Source of the DNA: Bos javanicus
Lineage: Eukaryota > Chordata > Mammalia > Artiodactyla > Bovidae
Direction: 5' to 3'
NCBI RefSeq assembly: GCF_032452875.1
Contig: NC_083876.1
Location: 25,890,001-25,954,000, forward strand
Length of the DNA stretch: 64,000 nt
Position numbers and translations under genes: made by a program. Shown piece by piece: positions 56,184-64,000 of the stretch (positions are counted from its first letter, which is position 1; each line of letters opens with the position of its first letter). The notes beneath the pieces were generated by a model, which worked only from the letters and a program-made list of their open reading frames with translations, ran no database searches and had not been told where the DNA came from.

Positions 56184-57102
56184 GCTTGCTTTGGAGGAGC
56201 TGAGAATGAGCAATGGTATTTGGTCCCAGGCAGTGTAAAGCATAAATATAGGAATGGCCATTTTTTAATTTCATCTTGATGATTACACTGCCATTTTTGT
56301 TGGCATTTGAACATGTCATGCTTCAACAGCAGAAGCTTTAAATATCCTTCTCTTGCAACTCTGGGTCAGTGGTCAGGAGTGAGGGCAAAACAGTCAGCAA
56401 AGATATTAATAAGCTGAAGTCTTATTCAGTTTACAAGGAAAGTAGAAAGCAAGTGGGTGGTTTACAGATTCTCGCAGGAGGTAATAACATGAAACTGCTG
56501 AAGAGTAGGCAGTTTGAAAATAAAGCACAATATCTGAATCTATAAGCAGTGAGCGTGAATGAAATCCACTTCTCCCGGGCTATTCTTTTCACACGTCTGT
56601 CCAGAATGTCATACAATTCTATGCTGTTTTTTTAAGTATTCATGTTTCCTGGTCTGTGAGCCCAGGGAAGGCATGATCTCTGTTCTAGTTGCTTGTGGAC
56701 ATCCATGCCCAGCTCAGCTTCTGAAGAACCCCTGGCAGGGGGTTAACAAATGATTGTTGCCTGCATAACTCTCAGCCCCAAAACAATATTGTTATTGTCA
56801 ATAAAGAAATTTAATGCTTTCTAACATAAGGAAACCAGAGTGTGTCTGTAGTATTTCCCCCTCCTAAATGCCTTTTACCAAGGTATGCTCCCGTTTCTTA
56901 GAAATAAAAATATTGTCTGAAACTTGGACTTTTTAGCAAGTTTATTATAGAATACAAATATATAGATAAAACCCTTTAAAGGGTTTTAACAAGAACCCAT
57001 TAAAAAAAGGAGTTCTTTGCTTTAAATTTCATGAATATTAAATGTAAACATGTTGGCATTTATTTGTTAGTTGTATCACTTGACAAAATAATTGAGACAC
57101 TT
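56184..57102. other. Non-repeat stretch, possible L2 traces
   Basis: The segment with gtctgtgagcccagggaagg at 56640-56760 weakly resembles an L2 3' UTR. No exon seen. Confidence 0.35.
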
Positions 57103-57114
57103 AATGAAGTGATT

Positions 57115-57325
57115 AACTTCCCTGGTGGCTCAGACGGTAAAGTGTCTGTCTACAATACAGGAGACCCGGGTTCGATCCCTGGGTTGGGAAGATCCCCTGG
57201 AGAAGGAAATGGCAATCCACTCCAGGACTATTGCCTGGAAAAATCCCATGGACAGAGGAGCCTGGTAGGCTACAGTCCATGGGGTCGCAAAGAGTCGGAC
57301 ACTACTTGAGCGACTTCACTCACTC
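57115..57325 (+). mobile_element. Bov-tA SINE with 12-base target duplication
   Basis: Full plus-strand copy from aacttccctggtggctcaga to gagcgacttcactcactc. Perfect direct repeats aatgaagtgatt at 57103-57114 and 57326-57337 flank it. Confidence 0.96.
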
Positions 57326-57337
57326 AATGAAGTGATT

Positions 57338-57807
57338 TAACAGTGATTTATCTTATAAAAATAAGAAGAGCCACCCAAGATAATGCCAGGGGTCCCACTC
57401 TTCCCACAATGTAGTGATTATGTTCTCAATGTTTTTCTATTCTAAATTTAACTCAAAACTAGAGAAAATTCTTTATGATCAAATTAAATGTATAGTTAAA
57501 AGAAGGAAGAAATGTAAAAACACACAAAACAAGCCCCACTCTCCTCTGCTTTTAGCTGTTGGGTGCAATCTCAAACACAAATTAGCATTTGGAGTTTGAT
57601 TTAAGAACTGAATGTCTTTTCCCTGACTAGTAAACCTTTGCTAGTCTAAAAGTTGAGTCCTTCCAACTGAAGGTTTGAATTAGAATTAAAATAATATAAA
57701 GTCAGGAGTGATGGTGTGACCACAGGATTTTTTCCTAAAAAAAAAAAGTTATAATTGGTCTTTCCTAATCCTGGATTTTAGAGTTGGTGATTTTCATATA
57801 AGTCAGA
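57338..57807. other. Non-repeat stretch without recognised genes
   Basis: Nothing identified. AT-rich. Confidence 0.4.
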
Positions 57808-57903
57808 AAAGGTTACCCACTCCAGTATTCTGGCCTGGAGAATTCCATGGACTGTATAGTCCAGGGCGTCACAAAGAGTCAGACACGACTGAGTGACTTT
57901 CAC
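57808..57903 (+). mobile_element. Bov-tA/Bov-A SINE 3' half fragment
   Basis: The plus-strand body only, from ggttacccactccagtattc to cacgactgagtgactttcac. The tRNA head is absent. Confidence 0.9.
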
Positions 57904-58575
57904 TTCACAGAACGCGATACATGTCCAATAAATATTAACTATTGTTATTGTTCATATTATCCTCAACTTAAGTAGTGACTTACCCTTAGGATGGAGTCCA
58001 GCTAAACTGAAAGCAATCTGATACACTACACGGGGCAGAAGGAGAGGAGATTGAAATGTAGACCATATAGAAGGGGGACTGATTTCATCTCTAGATTCTA
58101 AGCTCATTTGAAGTCATACATGTATCCATTCATACATGGTTCAGGAATAGACACAAAGTTTAACTGTAAAATAATTCTTATGTCAAGGTTCTACCAAGGT
58201 TGTTGCCATAGCTGTTGCTGTAAACCTGTTGGTTTTTCTCTTCTTTTTCGCTTGTCCTTTCCTAAAGCTTCCTATTTAAATGTCTTTGATGGTGATGGAC
58301 AATCAAATTTTAAATGTTATTGTGACTTTCACATAGGCTCCAAATTATTAGAAACAAAACTAATGAATAAGAGATTTGAATTAATTTAGGTACAAGCATC
58401 TTAAAAATAACCAAATAATTGCAATAGGAAAAAAAAAAAATAAATCCTAACCTCTCCCTTACCCTTAGTTTTGTATTTGATTAAAATAAAACAAATTTCC
58501 CAATTAATGGAGTGACTTTTCTCAAAAAGCTCAAACTTTTTACTAAAAAAGAAAAAAGCAACTCCTTAGACTCAA
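57904..58575. other. Non-repeat stretch without recognised genes
   Basis: No repeat recognised. A 93-codon frame at 58108-58389 is Cys- and Ser-rich but has no family signature. Confidence 0.35.
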
Positions 58576-58588
58576 AATGTTAAGCGTG

Positions 58589-58719
58589 AGACTTCCCTAG
58601 CAGGCCAGTGGTTAAGACTCTGCATTTCCACTGCAGGGGACATGGGGTTGATCTCTGGTCAGGGAACTAAGATCCTATATGCTGCATGATATGGCCATAA
58701 ACAAAAAAAAATTTTTTTT
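58589..58719 (+). mobile_element. CHR-2 type SINE with target duplication
   Basis: Plus-strand copy from agacttccctagcaggccag through ctggtcagggaactaagatc to an A/T run. Direct repeats aatgttaagcgtg at 58576-58588 and aatgtcaagtatg at 58720-58732 differ at two bases. Confidence 0.92.
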
Positions 58720-58741
58720 AATGTCAAGTATGTATTGTCAT

Positions 58742-58924
58742 TGTTGTTTTAGTCGTTCAGTCATGTCTGACTCGTTTATGATTGTACCCATCAGGCTCCT
58801 CTGTCCATGGACTTCTCCATGCAAGACTACTAGAGTAGGTTGTCATTTCCTTCTCCAAGGGATCTTCCCGAGCCAGGGATCAAACCTGGGAGGCGGATTC
58901 TTTACCACTGGCCACCTGGTAGGC
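58742..58924 (-). mobile_element. Bov-tA SINE
   Basis: Minus-strand copy from gtcgttcagtcatgtctgac to the head accactggccacctgg. Small deletions in the caggctcc-flanking and head segments. Confidence 0.92.
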
Positions 58925-58929
58925 AGAGT

Positions 58930-61544
58930 AAGTGTGTATATACCAGTATAAGTTTTAAAAGTGAAATTTATTGTATTTATCTCATTTTAATCAAACATTT
59001 AATGTCACATATTACCTTTCTTTTTTATATTACAATATTAAGAAAATACATCTATGAAATTCTAATTTCCTGGGGATGACAGCATTTGGATTCAAGTTGT
59101 CTCTTGATTATGTTACTTAGCCTTTCTAAAGTTTGCTCCTAAATTGTTCTCTATATCCAACTTTAAAATTCAAAAGGATTTAAAGTGAGAAAATATTATT
59201 TATCCATATAAATGGCTCAGAGGTAGGTTTATCTAAGTTTTTATTTAATGATTTTATCCAAATAAGGTCTCAGACTTTAAAACTTCATTAGGAAAGACAA
59301 GTGATGTATATTCCTGCTCGGAGAGTGTTTCTCCATTTGTTCAGTGATTGCAAAGGTATCACATGTGTATTAATATAAGGCTTTAAGAACCCTAACTCAG
59401 GGAGAAAAGTTAACCCTCCCACCCTCAGGGTTACTTGCCAATTTTACTTTCATTTGATTTCAAGGTGAAACGTTTCCCAGTAGTCTCAAAGTTCTTTCAC
59501 TGGTATTTTTTGAAATGGCCTGCTTTTTGCCCAGAGATTGCTTTCATCATGGGGTTACAGTCCATGCTCAGCATTTCTCTTCTTCTTAAAGCCGTTGAGC
59601 AGTTTCAGGGGTAAATGATTTTCTATTTGCCTCAGTGCCATTGGCTTGGAGAACCCTCAAGGACCACTGCCCCGGCAGAGCCGCACACAGAGCACCCTGC
59701 TTCGGCATCTTTAAACTGCTCTCTGAGCTGCGGAACATGTCAGCTCTGGTCATCCACTCTCGCATGTTACAGGCACCTGCGGCATCTGACAGGGACCTTT
59801 CTGCAAGTACATGTGGGGGTCGGCCTTGTAAAGTCTTTATCACTTGCAGATTATTGCAGAGTGGCTACGAGCTGTGGTGTGATCCTGTCACACGGAGAGA
59901 CTGGTCACATTTCCAGAACACCAGGGAAGGGACACCTGCAGACTTAATATTCATGGGCTTTTCAAAAACTTCTGTGTTACTCCAGGAAAACAAGACTCAA
60001 CTAAATCTAATCATTAATCTGACAAATAATCTGAGAGGAATGTATCAGTTGACATTTCAGTCTATGATTTTGTGAAAATCAAGCACAAATATTTAAAAAA
60101 TTGACTATTATTTCCCCTTTTTTCCTAGAAATGTATAAGAGTTACAAAAAGAATCTCCTCTCAGGTCTTCTAGAAACTTCTTGCATATTATTTAAATCCA
60201 TTTAAAAAATTATTTTAAATATTTAAATTGTATTTGGTTCTATTATTGTCTTTTCCTCTCATTAGCTAGCTACTGCTCTTTTTTTTTTTTAATGCATAAA
60301 ATGTCAGACCTGCCAACATAATACCAAATCAAACCAAACAATAATCCATGATGGATGGTTTTCCTTATATCATTTCTCCTATCATTTCTCCATTCTCTAA
60401 TTTACATGACTTCTCTTATGTATTAGCTGTCTTCTCTTTTCTCTGAATAATATTGTTCTAATTTCATCATTTATTCTGTTCTAAGAATGGTGCTCTATTA
60501 ATTGTACTAGTACCCTTTCATTACATTTTCATGTAATGGATACCCTCACCCATTCGACTCAAGACGTTTCTGTAGTTCTCAGACTTTGCTCTTCCAAATT
60601 CTCAACATCATCCTGCAATACTCAGGAGCTCTGTACTTTATTCTATTTGTAACCATTAGGCATTCCTTCTTGCTGGAAAATGGAGCAAACCAACAACCAA
60701 CACTTTTTTTTTTTCTTTCTTAGCTCTTAAGTAGTTATTTCCAACTCTACATACATTCTTCCTATATTTGCATCTTCTTAAGATTCTTCAAAATGTATTT
60801 GCATTGTTCTCTTTTGAATTCAAGCTTATTTGCAGAAGCTTCCTTCAAAGTAGCTGCAAGAGTTATTTTCCATCTTTAGGATGCAAATGCCATCTATTTA
60901 TTACCCACTGATGTTATTTTGCTATCTTGTCCCTTTCCCACTTCTTTCTTTTTGAGAAGAGCCAGCTCTCCCATCATGACTTTGAATGGGAAAGTTGAAG
61001 CATCTCTTTCTCTGTCTCTTTCCCTCTTGTTCAAATGGTAGAACAACAAAAACTAAAAGTCACTGTAAGGGGAAGCTCTGAAATCATTATTCTCAGTCTT
61101 TCATTTCTCTTGGATGAAAAACCACTAGGATCCTTTAAAATCTATTTACCTGATCATTCTAGAAGGCAGTAAGTTTCTTAAGATGCTGCACACATAGTCA
61201 CATGAAGCTAAAGATACATTTATATGTATAACTATAAACATAGATAAACATTAGATAATTTAAATAGAAACATAAAAGAAGAAAATGTAAAATACAATCT
61301 AAAGAAGACTTGCCATGTGGTTAACAGGCAGAATATTTCTTTCATGAGGTTGTTTTTAAAAGCATGAATGCATGTAGACCACATGTCTTTTCTTTATCAC
61401 ATGAGATTTAATATCTTTTAAAATGTCTCCATATTCTGACACAGATTTTGGATGACAATTAGGGCAACTTAACACTATATAAGTGAGGGTTTTGCCCAAA
61501 TACTAAAAGACACCAAAAAAAATTTACCTTTGCAAATGTTTTGT
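58930..61544. other. Unique stretch of 2.6 kb without recognised genes
   Basis: No repeat recognised beyond a weak MIR-like trace near 59090-59160 and a T run near 60280. A 146-codon plus-strand frame at 59635-60075 is the longest forward frame outside repeats. I recognise no domain in it, and an overlapping 110-codon frame lies in another register. Confidence 0.4.
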
Positions 61545-61745
61545 ATAAGCCTTTGACACACTGTCTCACAGGTTTTCACAACAACTTTGTGATGAAGTAG
61601 AGATAGTCATTATTAACCTCCCAACATTTCAGATAATACAAGAAGCTCGAACCTTGTCTAGTGGCACAAAGTAGGTGACAGCTGTGACTCCAACGTGGTC
61701 TGCCACAGACAAAAGCACAGCTCTCTCCACTTTGGGGCTAGTGTA
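61545..61745 (-). mobile_element. MIR SINE
   Basis: A diverged reverse-complement MIR: ctcacaggttttcacaacaa, ctttgtgatgaagtagagat, then an agtggcacaaagtaggtgac and gctgtgactccaacgtggtc end. Confidence 0.65.
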
Positions 61746-61749
61746 GGAT

Positions 61750-62664
61750 GCTGGCCTTACATCCATGCTGGCCTTAGTTTAAATTCAGGTTTTAAATAAG
61801 GAGTCTCAGATGTAAAGCCCTTTCTTGGCTACTAAAGCAGTTCCCTATGCTTTAGAAGGATACTTAACCTTTCTCTCTTTCATTTTCTTCCCTCATAACA
61901 TCAGCAGGTGCTTCTCAATGGCCTTTCTGCTCTCTTTGCCTCTCACAGCCTCCGATATAACACCACCGCTGGTTGGTCTCTTAATACCAATAACTTTCAC
62001 CACTAGCCTCAATTATATTTTTGTCTTAATTATTCATCCCTAACTCATATTATAGATTCCTTTTTGCCTTATCCCATTTGGCCTCCCAGCTTTAGTTTTG
62101 GCCTGGGGAATAGGTTAAGGTTTGTGTCCACAAATATTGACTATCTGCTGCCTCCGATGTGCTCGGCACCCAGGCTGCTGATCTGCAATGAGGAATCTTT
62201 CTTCCTCCCAAGACCAGAGACCACCATCCACATACACATCACATCCGCTCTGCCTTCCTCTCTTTTTTCCTCCAGGTTCTGGGCTGAGGAAGCCTGCCTT
62301 TCATCTCACCATCTTCCCCTTTCTAAAACCTTTAAACTGACCCTCAAGAAGAATCCTTCTCCCCAGAGAAACAGCACGACTGCTTTTCATTATCTTGTTC
62401 CCCCTCTGCCAAACTTTCTTCCTCATTTCCGCTTCAAGATGTCCTCAGTGTTCAATCTGTAATTCACAGTTTCTCACAGTCTCATCTTGCGGCATGAAGC
62501 CAATGGGTGTCGGGAGAGAGCATCTTGCAAACACGAGCAAAGGAGGAGAGTAGATGTCATAGCGACACTGATCTGTCTTTATTATCTGGTAGCCTTGGCC
62601 GCCTAGCGCAGTGTAAAGTAGGAATGAGAATTCCCCACGCAAACTGCACCTAAGGGAAACACCC
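61750..62664. other. C/T-rich non-repeat stretch, possible L2 trace
   Basis: A 132-codon frame at 62064-62462 is Pro/Ser/Leu-rich, as expected of pyrimidine-rich DNA. The segment ccacaaatattgactatctg, then gatgtgctcggcacccagg at 62130-62175 resembles the reverse of an L2 3' end. No exon supported. Confidence 0.35.
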
Positions 62665-62745
62665 TTCTGAGGACCTGAGTTCAAGTCTCAGCTCTGACAA
62701 TCTCTTCCTGAATGACCTTGCAGCAAATAACCTTCTTGTAACATA
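62665..62745 (+). mobile_element. MIR fragment
   Basis: The text gacctgagttcaagtctcag, ctctgacaatctcttcctga and atgaccttgcagcaaataac is a MIR core. Confidence 0.65.
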
Positions 62746-62749
62746 GGAG

Positions 62750-64000
62750 TGCTTTAACTGTGTACATTTTAAATAAGTCCTTTTGAGAGTGGGGCTCAAA
62801 TTAGCTCATTTGTATGGATGGATTCAGTGGGGGTTTTGTGAGCTGAGCTAAAGACATTTCTGAGAGCAGCAGAGGAGGCTGTGTATCTGGGAGACAAGGG
62901 TAGGAGCAAGAGATGGGAGAGAGATTCAGAAAAGGTGATGAAAGGGGGCACAACGATCAATTCTACATATTCTGTAGTTTTGTACAGGACCCCTCAGCAG
63001 CCCACAACTACTGATACTGTTGTCTGGGACCCCACAGCAGAAATTAAGAAATCGGAACTCCTCGAAAGGCTGCAGGCTTCATATTTTCCCAGTTCTAGCA
63101 GGCACATGGATGGGGGCTTGCGGTCACATCATTTTGGTTGCTGCTCATAACAGAAGAGAATTTCCTCCTTCAACCCTGCCCATATCTCCACTCAATTCCA
63201 TCCCCTCACTAGTGAAAATAAAAGAAAAAGAAAAAGAAAAGGGGGGAGTCAAGTACCTATAAATTCAGTCTCCCCAAATTACGAGGTTATCCACGGGGAG
63301 TCCCTGTTCAGAAGAAACATCTGATGGGAAGGCAGTGGTGGCACCACGTTTCTTTGCGTCTTTCCCCCTGGTATCTACAAGTGATCATTTGGGGGGAACT
63401 TGAACGTGGTCGTCGTTTATGTGCTTCTTCGTCTCTGGTTCTCTGTCCTGATTCTGCCCTTTCTCTCCCGATGTGGTGTGTTCTTTAGTGAGTGTTCACC
63501 TCACACCAAGATATTTGTTTCCTTCATGTCCACAGAAATTTGATACCTTCATTCTCTCCACCCCAAAAATGGCTTTGGCAAAGCAGCTCTTCTGGTTTCC
63601 TCTGATACACATTTCCTTCAGTTGTACTTTCCTGATCAAAATGGTCAAGAGGCTGATTCATCTGATTTATGACCTTGCAGTCCTCCTTTTGCGTCTTCTG
63701 GCAACTATTTGATTTCTGACTACTCTGGACATAGGACAATTTTATCTGTGACCTACTTGTACTGCAAAATCAAGCCCAGAATTCATTTTCTTTTCCAGAT
63801 ATTTGTTGTCAAGATCATCATCTCCTACCATTGTCTTAAAATTCAGCTCCTGTGTACTCAGGAGTTTTTTTCTGGACATGGAAATGTCTCTCAGAATTAC
63901 ACCACGTGCCATTTTAACCAAATTTCTTAAAAATGTGGGGCCACATTTTTATTTTATAGAGCCGTTGAATTTATTTCTTCCTTTTTAACGTTAACTAGGT
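62750..64000. other. Non-repeat stretch to the window end
   Basis: No gene or interspersed repeat recognised. A short (AAAAAG)n run is at 63219-63240. Frames of 60-89 codons have no recognisable domain. Confidence 0.4.

Overview
This window is nuclear DNA from a ruminant, most likely a bovid such as cattle, sheep or goat. The diagnosis comes from its repeats. It carries dozens of tRNA-headed Bov-tA SINEs, seven dimeric Bov-A2 SINEs ending in short CAG/CTG runs, five CHR-2 type SINEs, five 5'-truncated BovB LINE pieces and artiodactyl L1 3' ends. Older layers shared by all placental mammals lie beneath them: MIR, L2, L1M, MaLR-type LTRs and hAT-type DNA transposon remnants. The species cannot be told from the sequence alone.

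I found no protein-coding exon, tRNA, rRNA, CRISPR array or operon-like structure that I can support. All recognisable coding similarity belongs to dead transposons: BovB reverse transcriptase pieces at 25.8-26.85, 37.5-38.2, 39.2-39.4, 42.9-43.3 and 46.6-47.9 kb, old L1 ORF2 sequence at 38.2-38.6 and 43.6-45.0 kb, and L2 reverse transcriptase sequence near 14.5 and 28.2 kb. The window reads as intergenic or deep intronic DNA. An isolated short exon in the non-repeat stretches cannot be excluded by eye.

Layout: 0-5.5 kb is mixed young SINEs over MIR and L2. 5.5-7.4 kb is unique. 7.4-9.8 kb has SINEs and two GC-rich blocks. 10.2-15.1 kb holds an L1 tail split by a duplicated 190-base block, an AT-rich tandem array, several SINEs and an L2. 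15.7-18.7 kb has a CpG-bearing unique block, a long hairpin, a hAT element with its 8-base target duplication, and a MaLR LTR. 20.7-24.3 kb is a SINE cluster. 25.8-27.9 kb has a BovB broken by a SINE, a Bov-A2 and an L1 tail. 34-39.5 kb has SINEs, BovB and L1M. 42.5-45.4 kb is a nested transposon stack. 46-49.6 kb has a second BovB broken by a SINE, a MIR, an LTR and two facing L1 tails. 51-55 kb is the longest unique stretch. 55-59 kb has five more SINEs and two CHR-2 copies. 59-64 kb is mostly unique.

The observations most worth following are: two BovB copies each interrupted by a different SINE just after the reverse-transcriptase YADD codons; the 190-base block shared between 10.4 and 13.7 kb; the 143-base hairpin at 16.43-16.57 kb; and the layered insertion history at 42.5-45.4 kb. 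I saw nothing that looks like a new gene system.
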